This document shows, one piece after another, positions 7,419-14,058 of a stretch of 23,411 bases of DNA. The notes under the pieces were generated by a model. It was not told the DNA's origin and ran no database searches. It worked only from the letters and a program-made list of their open reading frames with translations. Source of the stretch: Nanobdellota archaeon (GTDB taxonomy: Archaea > Nanobdellota > Nanobdellia > Pacearchaeales > UBA12030). How positions within the stretch are numbered: the stretch's first letter is position 1; each line of letters opens with the position of its first letter. The stretch lies in assembly GCA_022572525.1 (NCBI GenBank), contig JACZVS010000003.1:1-23411 (forward strand). The letters are read 5' to 3'. The position numbers and the translations under genes are program-made.

Positions 7419-7703
7419 TTTAATTACATTTTTATATTACTTAGAACTTAAAAAATTATGCAACCAATCTTAGCTTTACAATCAACATAGAAACTAAGAA
7501 AACTAAAAAGATTTTTATCTCATTGGAAAATCTCATAAAAAGAAGCCGTAAAGGGGATTTTTATTTCTTTGCTTCCTGCATTTCTTCCGTCTTATGAGAT
7601 GTTCGGACGAAGTGCAAAAAAATCCAAAGTTTGAGAGCCCTCGTAAGAAAAGGAGTGCCCACAGTTGCCTTGCAACAGATAATCTTCGGTCTTGCCTCAG
7701 AAA
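7419..7703. other. Gene-free region with possible structured RNA or degraded sequence
   Basis: No convincing protein gene is visible. The cbf5 side (to about 7545) is AT-rich promoter-like DNA. The segment at about 7546-7690 is more GC-rich. It contains a bulged hairpin (TGCA and CTTC and GTC of 7577-7591 pairing with GAC, GAAG, TGCA of 7606-7616) and a tight hairpin GTTGC/GCAAC (7664-7676). A 16-base sequence at 7588-7603 is identical to cbf5 codons at 7341-7356. The stretch lies downstream of the repeat/HTH gene. It may be a small RNA or a decayed copy of coding sequence, and I cannot decide between these. Confidence 0.35.
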
Positions 7704-8549
7704 TTATGCCAATAAATCATCTAATGTTTTGTATGGAACATCAAGAGAAGAAAACAATCGTTCTAGTAAATTATCTTTTGGAATAGATGTGCCGTTCACA
7801 TATAATGAAACGGTTCGGTATGTAAGTCCAGTCTGTATAGCCAGCCAAGATTTATTTTTTCCAAGTTCTCTTAATCTTGTTTTAATAAAATCACTCAATC
7901 CTTGATTTTTGGGCCTTTTTTGTCTTTCTTCAGCCCTATAACGTTGATATTCGTTTTGTGATCCAAACGGTTTTCCTGTTAATGGGTTTATCATTTGTCT
8001 TACCCTAAAATATTGATATTCTTTCGGTGATTTAAAGGGGTTTCCTGTTTCTGGGTTTATCCTTTTTCTTACCCTAAAATCTTGATATTCTTTCGGTGAT
8101 TTAAAGGGGTTTCCTGTTTCTGGGTTTATCCTTTGTCTTGTCAGATAATCCTTTAATTGACCTGATGATTCAAAGGGGTTTCCTGTTTCTGGGTTTATCC
8201 TTTGGATTGCCAGGCAATCTCGATATTCTTTTTGTGATTTAAAGAGTTCTCGTGTTAATGGGTTTGTCATTTGTCTTACCCTAAAATCTTGATATTGGCT
8301 TTTTGAATCAAAGAGGTTTCCTGTTTCTGGGTTTATCCTTCGGCTTGTTGCCAGATAATGTTGATATTCGTTTTGTGATTTAAAGGGTTTTCCTGTTTCT
8401 GGGTTTATCCTTTCTCTCAATTTTGTACGACCATATACTGTTGAAGGAACAACATTCGCTTTTTTGGCTATCTCTCTAGTAGAAAAAGCTTGAGTAGCAT
8501 ACAGCTCTTCAATTAACTGCTCTGTTTCATAAGATATTTTTACAACCAT
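7704..8549 (-). CDS. HTH protein with seven 23-residue repeats
   Basis: 281 residues from the ATG at 8549. An N-terminal helix-turn-helix (about 5-45, containing AFSTREIAKKANVVPSTVYG) resembles resolvase/transposase or sigma-like HTH domains. Seven tandem repeats follow, with consensus RINPETGNPFKSpkEYQdfrvRq. The C-terminal part (about 217-281) looks like a Cro/CI-type HTH, with WLAIQTGLTYRTVSLYVNG. Two HTH units flanking a repeat array suggest a DNA-binding protein, perhaps with modular contacts. Related HTH-plus-repeat proteins are, from memory, common in DPANN genomes, but I know of no established function. The ATG at 8549 is preferred over a TTG at 8555 because a TATA box is centred 26 bp upstream. 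It stands alone between a ribosomal operon and a gene-free region. Confidence 0.85.
   Translation of the reverse strand: MVVKISYETEQLIEELYATQAFSTREIAKKANVVPSTVYGRTKLRERINPETGKPFKSQNEYQHYLATSRRINPETGNLFDSKSQYQDFRVRQMTNPLTRELFKSQKEYRDCLAIQRINPETGNPFESSGQLKDYLTRQRINPETGNPFKSPKEYQDFRVRKRINPETGNPFKSPKEYQYFRVRQMINPLTGKPFGSQNEYQRYRAEERQKRPKNQGLSDFIKTRLRELGKNKSWLAIQTGLTYRTVSLYVNGTSIPKDNLLERLFSSLDVPYKTLDDLLA
7926..8411 (-). repeat. Seven tandem 69-bp coding repeats
   Basis: Each unit encodes 23 residues beginning (R/M)(I/T)NP(E/L)T; the first has 24. Units 5 and 6 are nearly identical in DNA, pointing to recent duplication. Units 3 and 7 share the variant start M(T/I)NPLT and are each preceded by a unit ending FRVRQ, so a two-unit block (2-3 and 6-7) seems to have been copied. 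The Asn-Pro, Thr, Phe10 and Ser12 positions are the most constant. Confidence 0.9.
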
Positions 8550-8570
8550 ATTCAAGAGGATAATAAATAA

Positions 8571-8579
8571 TTTATAAAT
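8571..8579 (-). promoter_or_regulatory. TATA box for the repeat/HTH gene
   Basis: TTTATAAAT-type box (minus strand ATTTATAAA) centred 26 bp upstream of the ATG at 8549. It is consistent with a leaderless mRNA and decides the start. Confidence 0.6.
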
Positions 8580-8634
8580 CTTACTATTTGTTACTACTTT
8601 CTAATAATATTATAAATAGAAATAACATTTAGAA

Positions 8635-9177
8635 TTATTTCTTCTCTTCTTTTGCTTCTGTCTTAACTTCTTTCTTTTCCTCTTTCTTCTCTTCAGTCTT
8701 CACTTCTACTTTCTCTTCAAGCTTTTCTTCTTCTTTTACTTCTTCCTTCTTTTCTTCTGGCTTTACCCCTTCCTTTTTCTCTTCTTCTTTCGCCTTCTTC
8801 CCTGTAAATGGGACTTTAAGCTTAACAGTCTCTTTTTCCTTCTTCTTTTTTTCTCCCTCTGCCTTTTCCTTTGCCTCCTTCTCAGCTTCCCTCTTAGCTT
8901 TCTTGGGCAACTCTACAAGTTCTGCTCTCACAACATCGCCTTCTTTTGTTGCCTTAACTTTTACCATTGCTGGTGGCTTTTTGATTCCTTGCTGCCAGAT
9001 ATGCATGTTAAGCCATCTCCCAATCTTTATTTTCTCAAGATCACGATCATAAACTTTCATATGTCTTGCTAAGAATTCCTTTACAGCTTTAACAGCTTTC
9101 TTGGCCCTCCTATAACGAGGAGCTTTTTCCCATTCTCTTCTTAGAGGGATATTGTATATTCTTTCAAGATCTGCCAC
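8635..9177 (-). CDS. rpl31e: Ribosomal protein eL31 with a long charged C-terminal tail
   Basis: The first 85-95 residues are a normal eL31 core: RIYNIPLRREWEKAPRYRRAKKAV, then FLARHMKVY, and KIGRWLNMHIWQQGIKKPP. Archaeal eL31 usually stops near 80-100 residues. Here about 90 more residues follow, almost all Lys and Glu with few others, probably a disordered or helical tail. The start is GTG at 9177, preceded by GGTGA overlapping the end of eL39 one base upstream. It is the last gene of the operon. In many archaea eIF6 follows eL31, but here a separate HTH/repeat gene does. The tail stays in one frame with a clear stop, and no frameshift is evident. Confidence 0.93.
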   Translation of the reverse strand: MADLERIYNIPLRREWEKAPRYRRAKKAVKAVKEFLARHMKVYDRDLEKIKIGRWLNMHIWQQGIKKPPAMVKVKATKEGDVVRAELVELPKKAKREAEKEAKEKAEGEKKKKEKETVKLKVPFTGKKAKEEEKKEGVKPEEKKEEVKEEEKLEEKVEVKTEEKKEEKKEVKTEAKEEKK

Positions 9178-9178
9178 T

Positions 9179-9355
9179 TTATGTCACCTTAGTTCTTCCC
9201 CTTCTCCAACTTCTCTTTACAACTGTTAGCCTTGAAGGATGAACTTTCTTGCCCTTTCCCAACACTTTTAACACTAACCAAAAAGGGGCCCATTTTGTTT
9301 GCCGATTCTTTTTTGTGAGTTTTTGCTTCTTGAGTGGAGATTTGTATCGTGCCAT
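9179..9355 (-). CDS. rpl39e: Ribosomal protein eL39
   Basis: 58 residues, read directly from the minus strand. It starts MARYKSPLKKQKLTKKNRQ, continues KWAPFWLVLKV, and ends HPSRLTVVKRSWRRGRTKV. The NR-x-x-P-x-W-x-x-K and R-x-WRR features define eL39, a very small, strongly basic large-subunit protein lying in the exit tunnel. The central basic region is slightly longer than the typical 50-51 residues. It sits between PDCD5 (30 bases upstream) and eL31, whose GTG starts one base past this stop. This order matches the conserved archaeal cluster, which supports the call. Confidence 0.95.
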   Translation of the reverse strand: MARYKSPLKKQKLTKKNRQTKWAPFWLVLKVLGKGKKVHPSRLTVVKRSWRRGRTKVT

Positions 9356-9385
9356 TTTGTTTTTGGTTAAGCTTTTCTTAAAAGA

Positions 9386-9724
9386 TTACTTCTTAAATCT
9401 AAATTCTTTCTTTCCTTCTTGAATTTTTGTTAAGAGTTCTTTAAATTCAGCGTCGCTTAACTTTTCTTTTAACTGCCCAAGCTGAGCAGCCTGAGCTATC
9501 AATGCTATGGACTTAATCGCAACTGCTTGATGTGCTACTTTGAGTCTTCCATATCTTTCTACAGCATCTTTGCTAAGAAACTGCTTCGCAATTCCTTCAA
9601 GCATTTCAATTTGCTGCTGCATTTTTGTCTGATCTTCTAACTGCTTCTGTAAATCTTGATTCTGCTCTGCTAAAAGCCTTTCTTGAAGCTCTTCAAGCTT
9701 TTTCTTTTTAATCTCATCTATCAT
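9386..9724 (-). CDS. PDCD5-family DNA-binding protein
   Basis: 112 residues matching the archaeal PDCD5/TFAR19 family: a charged N-terminal helix (KKKKLEELQERLLAEQ), then the three-helix core with QFLSKDAVERYGRLKVAH and ELLTKIQEGKKEFRFKK at the end. Members bind DNA weakly, and the archaeal function is not settled. Its ATG overlaps the eS19 stop by four bases (9721-9724), so the two are translationally coupled. Its position between eS19 and eL39 is conserved in archaea. Confidence 0.94.
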   Translation of the reverse strand: MIDEIKKKKLEELQERLLAEQNQDLQKQLEDQTKMQQQIEMLEGIAKQFLSKDAVERYGRLKVAHQAVAIKSIALIAQAAQLGQLKEKLSDAEFKELLTKIQEGKKEFRFKK

Positions 9725-10149
9725 TTTACTTCTTCGATAACTTTATTCAAGAATTCAAGACCCTTCTTTGTGAGCTGTCTTCCAAGTTTGCCTTCTTTTC
9801 TTTTTTCAACAAAGCCTGCTTTTTCAGCTTGCTGCAAGGCAGTTCTAATTATCTTGCCTCCAGCCTTGTAAACTCTTTCTGGTTTTGCTCCCCTATCTTT
9901 TTTGGAAGTGTACTTTCCTCTTAGCTTCTCGATTCCTACTACACCACTTTGATAAACTTTGCGGAGAATACTCGCAGCCCTTATATGCCACCAATCCTCT
10001 TGAGGAGGCCTTTCTTTGGCAGCAGATGTTTTCACAAAGCGTGCCCATTGAGGCATTTCAAATTCTGGCATCTCTTTTAACTTAGAAGCCAAGCTATCGA
10101 TAAACTTCTTTGCATCTACTTGATGAATTAAAGCCTTGCTTTGCGCCAT
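9721..10149 (-). CDS. rps19e: Ribosomal protein eS19
   Basis: Small-subunit protein of the eS19 family, 142 residues, normal length. Signature segments are WARFVKTSAAKERPPQ, WWHIRAASILRKVY and the basic KYTSKKDRGAKPERVYKAGGKIIRTALQQAEKAG, ending in a winged-helix-like LTKKGLEFLNKV. The start at 10149 lies inside the 3' end of the YhbY gene (22-base overlap), and the stop overlaps PDCD5. This shows tight operon packing. Confidence 0.96.
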   Translation of the reverse strand: MAQSKALIHQVDAKKFIDSLASKLKEMPEFEMPQWARFVKTSAAKERPPQEDWWHIRAASILRKVYQSGVVGIEKLRGKYTSKKDRGAKPERVYKAGGKIIRTALQQAEKAGFVEKRKEGKLGRQLTKKGLEFLNKVIEEVK

Positions 10150-10376
10150 TTTTTGATTGATATTGTGAATCCAATAATTTTGTGTGTATAGCTTTTTCCT
10201 AGCACTTCGCAGATTTTAGAGGCAATTTCTTTAACTTCTTCTCTCCCCCTAGAAAATGAGCGAAGTACAGATATCTTCACCATATCACGATTTTTAAAGC
10301 TTTTTCTTATTGTCTCTAAAAAGTTTTTTGTCAATCCCACCTTTCCAAGCTGAAAAGTTACTAATCCTTTTTTCAT
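10128..10376 (-). CDS. YhbY/CRM-domain RNA-binding protein
   Basis: 82 residues with the single-domain YhbY (CRM) pattern: FQLGKVGLTKNFLETIRKSFKNRDMVKI early, corresponding to the KGLT-type GxxG RNA-binding loop and the following helix, and ASKICEVLGKSYTHKIIGFTISIKK at the end. Bacterial YhbY associates with the large ribosomal subunit precursor. The archaeal homologue in this position is probably a ribosome-assembly factor. It overlaps NFACT-R upstream (4 bases) and eS19 downstream (22 bases). Confidence 0.92.
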   Translation of the reverse strand: MKKGLVTFQLGKVGLTKNFLETIRKSFKNRDMVKISVLRSFSRGREEVKEIASKICEVLGKSYTHKIIGFTISIKKWRKARL

Positions 10377-10927
10377 TTTATACTAAATCCTCCTGCTGGG
10401 ATGAGCTGCATGATTTTTTCTTTTGTTGCTTTAATCTTCAACTTTACAAGAATCTTTGCTATTCTTTCCGCTGCTTTTTCCTTCTCCATCTTTCCCTGGC
10501 CAAGTTCGACATAAATTCTGTTTAGAGCACTTGGAGGAGAGCATTGCAGCCATCTACCTTTAAAACCAATAGCAAGGGCTGGCCTCACTTTTATCTTTTC
10601 ACGGGTTTTCTTAACACCATAAGTTCCCGTTGGCATGCCTTTTCTCTTGTAGGTGTCTTCTGGCCTAAAGACATGGACTTCTACACTTTTTTTGCCTTGT
10701 TTCCATGCTTTACTAAAAGATGCGCAGAAGATGGCAGCTTCTTTTATGCTTTGAGCATCAACCTTCCCCTTCTTTGCACATACAATACAGAAAGGGCTTC
10801 CCCTCGCCTCTGTATGTAAAATGCGATCTCCATTGTACGCCTTTTTTACAATTGATTCATTCTGAGAGGCATTCTTTCCCGAGACTACAAGTAAATTTGA
10901 AGAAGTTATAAAGTGCCTGTATTTCAT
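10373..10927 (-). CDS. Stand-alone NFACT-R (DUF814) RNA-binding protein
   Basis: 184 residues. The N-terminal two thirds matches the NFACT-R domain of RqcH/NEMF/Rqc2. Evidence includes the opening RHFITSSNLLVVSGKNASQNE, then ILHTEARGSPFCIVCAK, the FCASFSKAW helix, HVFRPEDTYKR, and the PTGTYGVKKTREKIKVRPAL segment. The N-terminal NFACT-N and coiled-coil parts of full RqcH are absent, so this is a domain-only version. Full RqcH recruits tRNA-Ala to stalled large subunits. What the single domain does is not known. The C-terminal 60 residues are extra and basic. The ATG at 10927 is about 28 bp from a shared TATA box. This is the first gene of the ribosomal operon. Confidence 0.9.
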   Translation of the reverse strand: MKYRHFITSSNLLVVSGKNASQNESIVKKAYNGDRILHTEARGSPFCIVCAKKGKVDAQSIKEAAIFCASFSKAWKQGKKSVEVHVFRPEDTYKRKGMPTGTYGVKKTREKIKVRPALAIGFKGRWLQCSPPSALNRIYVELGQGKMEKEKAAERIAKILVKLKIKATKEKIMQLIPAGGFSIK

Positions 10928-10951
10928 TTTTTTTATTTGATTTTATCAAAA

Positions 10952-10959
10952 TTTTTAAA
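10952..10959. promoter_or_regulatory. Shared TATA box of a divergent promoter
   Basis: TTTTTAAA, near-symmetric, sits in the 53-bp gap between the divergent starts at 10927 (minus) and 10981 (plus). Its centre is about 26 bp from the plus-strand ATG and 28 bp from the minus-strand ATG, correct for leaderless starts both ways. Confidence 0.6.
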
Positions 10960-10980
10960 CTTAAAAATCTTGCCTAATGT

Positions 10981-11865
10981 ATGAAAAGGAGAATATTAGT
11001 TATATTAGTATTTCTAACAATTTTCGTTTATGGTTGTTCTCATGCACTTACTCCACCATCAGATTTTCCAAATTCTAAACAGGAGACGAATAATGAGCTT
11101 ATATTTAAGGTAAGTACTAATAAAGAAGAATATAATGTTGGAGAAGCCGTATGGTTAAAGGCTTCTGTTACGAATATAGGAAATGCCCCTCTTGAACCTT
11201 CTCTAACTTCTAGATTATTTCAGAATGATTTCCTTATCTCAATAGAAACTCCATATGGGGAGATTCAGTTTATAGATTCAGAATTTATAGGGAAGGGTGT
11301 AATAAGAGGTCCGTTGACTTCAGGACGTTCACAAGCTTCTCCTGGAGAAGAAATTGTAAAAATATTCTATTGGGATCAAAAAGTATCTGTTCCAGGAGGA
11401 GAATATCAGGTTCCTTCTGGCAGGTATACAATTAAGGCTGAATCGATATTTGTTGGAGAGGAAGAAGCACTCCTAGTACCAATAACTATTAAAGAAGGTT
11501 CAAAAAGATTTATAACAAAAGAAGAGGCGATTGAGGCGGCTTCGCGGGATTCTAGGGTAATTAACTGGATAGAACAACACAAAGGAATAAACAATTTGAA
11601 AGAAGAAAATGGAGAATTTTTCCAGAAAGTCTATGATATGGGAGGTATTTCTGGTTGGGTGAAAATTCCAGAAGAAACTTTTGTAGCAATGAGTGAATTT
11701 GAACCCTCTTTCTTAGGCTCATTAGAAAAAAGTGGTGTTAGATTTATTTGGACTGTCGGTTCGCATGTTAGGATTGGAGATCCTCCTCTTGCAGTTCAAG
11801 TAAAGGTAGATGCCTACGACAAAGAAATAATTAGCTATCGCGAATGTGAAAAGTCGTGCCGTTAA
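10981..11865 (+). CDS. Lipoprotein with BsuPI-like Ig domain
   Basis: 294 residues. The signal peptide carries a lipobox-like FVYGCS with Cys19 as the lipidation site. Residues about 42-170 look like the BsuPI/intracellular-proteinase-inhibitor-type beta domain: FKVSTNKEEYNVGEAVWLKASVTNIGNAP, then SPGEEIVKIFYWDQ and PSGRYTIKAE. The C-terminal part (about 175-290) has an ITKEEAIEAA helix and an LAVQVKVDAYDKEIISY strand reminiscent of PepSY-like modules. It is probably held on the outer face of the membrane. Activity as an inhibitor is not shown. It is transcribed divergently from the ribosomal operon and overlaps the cysS stop by four bases tail to tail. Confidence 0.85.
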   Translation: MKRRILVILVFLTIFVYGCSHALTPPSDFPNSKQETNNELIFKVSTNKEEYNVGEAVWLKASVTNIGNAPLEPSLTSRLFQNDFLISIETPYGEIQFIDSEFIGKGVIRGPLTSGRSQASPGEEIVKIFYWDQKVSVPGGEYQVPSGRYTIKAESIFVGEEEALLVPITIKEGSKRFITKEEAIEAASRDSRVINWIEQHKGINNLKEENGEFFQKVYDMGGISGWVKIPEETFVAMSEFEPSFLGSLEKSGVRFIWTVGSHVRIGDPPLAVQVKVDAYDKEIISYRECEKSCR

Positions 11866-13250
11866 GCGGCCCTAGCTTTAGGCCCTTTTGGAGTATCTTC
11901 AAGAAGGATTCCTTTTTCCAGCAACTTTTCTCTTAGATTATCAGCCCTATCAAAATCTTTATTCTGCCTAGCTTTTTCCCTTTCACTAATAAGATCTCTT
12001 ATCTCTTTTGTCAACTTAACTTTCTTTTTTTTCGGTATTATCCCTAAAAAGCTATTAATTTCCCCAAGAAACTTCCCGATCTCAGTAGCGTTTTTCCTGC
12101 CAAGCTTATTCTTCTCAATCAGACCATTTATCCTCTTGATTAGGGTAAACAAAATAGTAAGGGCTTTTGGAGAGTCAAAATCATCATTTAACGCATCCAA
12201 AAATTTCTTCTTCTCTTTTCCAAGAATTATCTTCAGACCTTTATCATACTTCCTGCTTTTCTTATTCTCCTCCATCTCAGAAATTCTCTCATTTAAAGTT
12301 CTTAGTCTTTCATAAGAAGCTTTTGCAGTTCCAACAACTTTTTTTGTGTAATTCAACTCTTTTTTGTAGTGGGTCTGCAAGAATATTATCTTAAGGACCT
12401 CCGGAGAGTACTCCTGAAGGGCTTTTTTAATTGTGATAACATTTCCTAGGCTCTTGCTCATCTTCCTGCCATCTATGATTAAGAAGGCAACATGAATCCA
12501 ATGTTTGACATAAGGCTTTTTTCCTGTAATTGCTTCTGCCTGCGCAATTTCTGCTTCATGATGTGGAAAGATTAAATCAATGCCGCCTCCATGCAGATCA
12601 TATTGCTCACCAAAGAATTGCATTGCAATTGCGGTATCTTCGATATGCCAGCCAGGCCTGCCTTTTCCCCAAGGAGAGTCCCAAAATGGTTCGCCTTTCT
12701 TCATTCTTTTCCATAAACTAAAGTCTGCAATACCCCTTTTTGTAGGATCTGGTTCAATCCTATGGACTTTCAACTCGTTAAGTGGCTGCTTACTCAGCTT
12801 CCCATAATCCTTAGACTTAGTTATATCAAAGTAAATTCCAGAAGGGGTTTCATATGCATAACCTTTATCAAGCAAGGCATTAACTTGATTAATTATCTGA
12901 GGAATAAAATCAGTGGCCTTTGCATATTTTGCAAACTTCACGTTTAGAGCTTTCATATCTTCAAGAAAGCTTTTCAGATGAAGGTCCACAATCTCTTTGA
13001 TAGGAATTCCTGTTTGATTCGCTCTTGCAATCATCTTATCATCTATGTCTGTAACATTTACTAGAAAAAATGGCTTAAGGCCTTCGTATTTCAGATATTT
13101 CACAAGTGTATCGAAAAAAGTGTAAGTGCGGGCATGGCCTATATGGGAGTGATCATATACAGTTGGCCCACATACAAAAAGATTAAGCTTTTTCCCTTTT
13201 TCTGGCTTGATTTCCTCAAGCTTGCCTGTTAAAGTGTTATGAAGCTTCAT
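11862..13250 (-). CDS. cysS: Cysteinyl-tRNA synthetase
   Basis: Class I synthetase charging tRNA-Cys, 462 residues, normal length. HIGH motif HIGH (36-39), KMSKS (263-267) and the GWHIE substrate-pocket region are clear. The zinc set in bacterial CysRS is Cys, Cys, His, Glu. Here Cys27 and the PHHEAE residues (His230, Glu234) are kept, but the second Cys, within the GWHIECS motif, is replaced by Asp205 (GWHIEDTA). Zinc binding may therefore differ. The start ATG at 13250 gives the classic ATGA overlap with the upstream TIM-barrel gene. A GTG at 13265 would extend by five residues. The C-terminal part is a helical anticodon-binding tail ending in a basic segment. Confidence 0.96.
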   Translation of the reverse strand: MKLHNTLTGKLEEIKPEKGKKLNLFVCGPTVYDHSHIGHARTYTFFDTLVKYLKYEGLKPFFLVNVTDIDDKMIARANQTGIPIKEIVDLHLKSFLEDMKALNVKFAKYAKATDFIPQIINQVNALLDKGYAYETPSGIYFDITKSKDYGKLSKQPLNELKVHRIEPDPTKRGIADFSLWKRMKKGEPFWDSPWGKGRPGWHIEDTAIAMQFFGEQYDLHGGGIDLIFPHHEAEIAQAEAITGKKPYVKHWIHVAFLIIDGRKMSKSLGNVITIKKALQEYSPEVLKIIFLQTHYKKELNYTKKVVGTAKASYERLRTLNERISEMEENKKSRKYDKGLKIILGKEKKKFLDALNDDFDSPKALTILFTLIKRINGLIEKNKLGRKNATEIGKFLGEINSFLGIIPKKKKVKLTKEIRDLISEREKARQNKDFDRADNLREKLLEKGILLEDTPKGPKARAA

Positions 13251-14020
13251 CTCACAGATTTCCACAATTTTTTAAATTTGTTCTTACTATTTATTAAATG
13301 AGATTTTTTAGAGAATATCTCTAGAGTTATTGTTCCATCATACTTGTACTTCTTAAGCAGATTAACAATGCCCTTCCAATTAATGTTCCCTGCTCCAAGA
13401 GGAAGATGCTGATCATCCGTTCCATCGTTATCGCTCATATGGATATGTTCTAGCTTTTTAGAAAATTTCCTTAGGAATTCTTTTGTTTTATTCCCTTTTG
13501 TTTCGAGATTAGCGTGTCCAACATCTAAATGGAATTTTAAATCAGGTACTTTTTTGAACAATCCTTGAAGAAGATCAAACTGAGATCTACTACCGGCGAT
13601 ATGCTCCACCATCATCACCATGCCAAGCTTCCTGGCAAACTTGCTTGCCTCCTTCAGCACATCAGAATAAAATTTAATTCCGTCTTTCACACTAAAGAAG
13701 CGATATAGTGGCATTAAATGCACATTTGCATTCTTACTTCCGACTCTACCAAGGAATTGTATTTCTTTTTTAAGCACTTTAGTTGCAGCTTCCCTCACTA
13801 ATCTTTGCGGATCTCTAAAAGCATGATACCAAGCTGTGTGGCCAACTACCCCAAGCTTATATTTTTTGAGAAGAGATTTTACTTTGCCAACATTTATCTT
13901 CTCAATGTCAACTCCTGGTAATTCGGTTGTGATATCAATGAAATCAAATCCATTCTTCCCTATCCATTCAATTTCTGAATAAAGGCTATTACCAGGATTA
14001 TTCATAGCTCCGATTTTCAT
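13247..14020 (-). CDS. Sugar phosphate isomerase/epimerase-like TIM-barrel protein
   Basis: 257 residues of the xylose-isomerase-like (AP endonuclease 2 family) TIM barrel. Metal-site candidates in order are Glu139 (VEHIAG), Asp166 and His169 (HLDVGHAN), His194 (HIHMSDNDG), the HLPLGAGNINW loop and Glu234 (TLEIF). This set fits a divalent-metal isomerase/epimerase or an endonuclease IV relative. The LGAGNINW segment leans to the isomerase side, but the substrate is unknown. A TATA box 26 bp upstream of the ATG indicates its own leaderless start. The stop overlaps the cysS start (ATGA), so the two are co-expressed. Confidence 0.85.
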   Translation of the reverse strand: MKIGAMNNPGNSLYSEIEWIGKNGFDFIDITTELPGVDIEKINVGKVKSLLKKYKLGVVGHTAWYHAFRDPQRLVREAATKVLKKEIQFLGRVGSKNANVHLMPLYRFFSVKDGIKFYSDVLKEASKFARKLGMVMMVEHIAGSRSQFDLLQGLFKKVPDLKFHLDVGHANLETKGNKTKEFLRKFSKKLEHIHMSDNDGTDDQHLPLGAGNINWKGIVNLLKKYKYDGTITLEIFSKKSHLINSKNKFKKLWKSVR

Positions 14021-14041
14021 TCACATAAAAGAGAAATCCTA

Positions 14042-14050
14042 TTTATAAAT
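14042..14050 (-). promoter_or_regulatory. TATA box for the TIM-barrel/cysS unit
   Basis: ATTTATAAA on the minus strand, centred 26 bp from the ATG at 14020. Confidence 0.6.
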
Positions 14051-14058
14051 TTTCAGAA

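Noticed and set aside
7419..7703. C/D box sRNA
   Set aside because: ATGAGAT words recur but do not match a C box (RUGAUGA), and no paired D box was found.
7594..7905. Plus-strand ORF of 103 codons
   Set aside because: It runs antisense into the repeat/HTH gene, has no SD or TATA and no recognisable motif.
7926..8411. CRISPR-like array
   Set aside because: The repeats are in frame, adjacent without spacers, and encode conserved residues; they are protein repeats.
10373..10927. Ribosomal protein uL16/L10e
   Set aside because: The ribosomal context and GTYG-like end suggested it, but the GKNASQNE and TYGVKKTREKI segments fit NFACT-R.
13251..13265. GTG start for cysS at 13265
   Set aside because: The ATG at 13250 forms an ATGA overlap with the upstream stop; the extension has no SD support.
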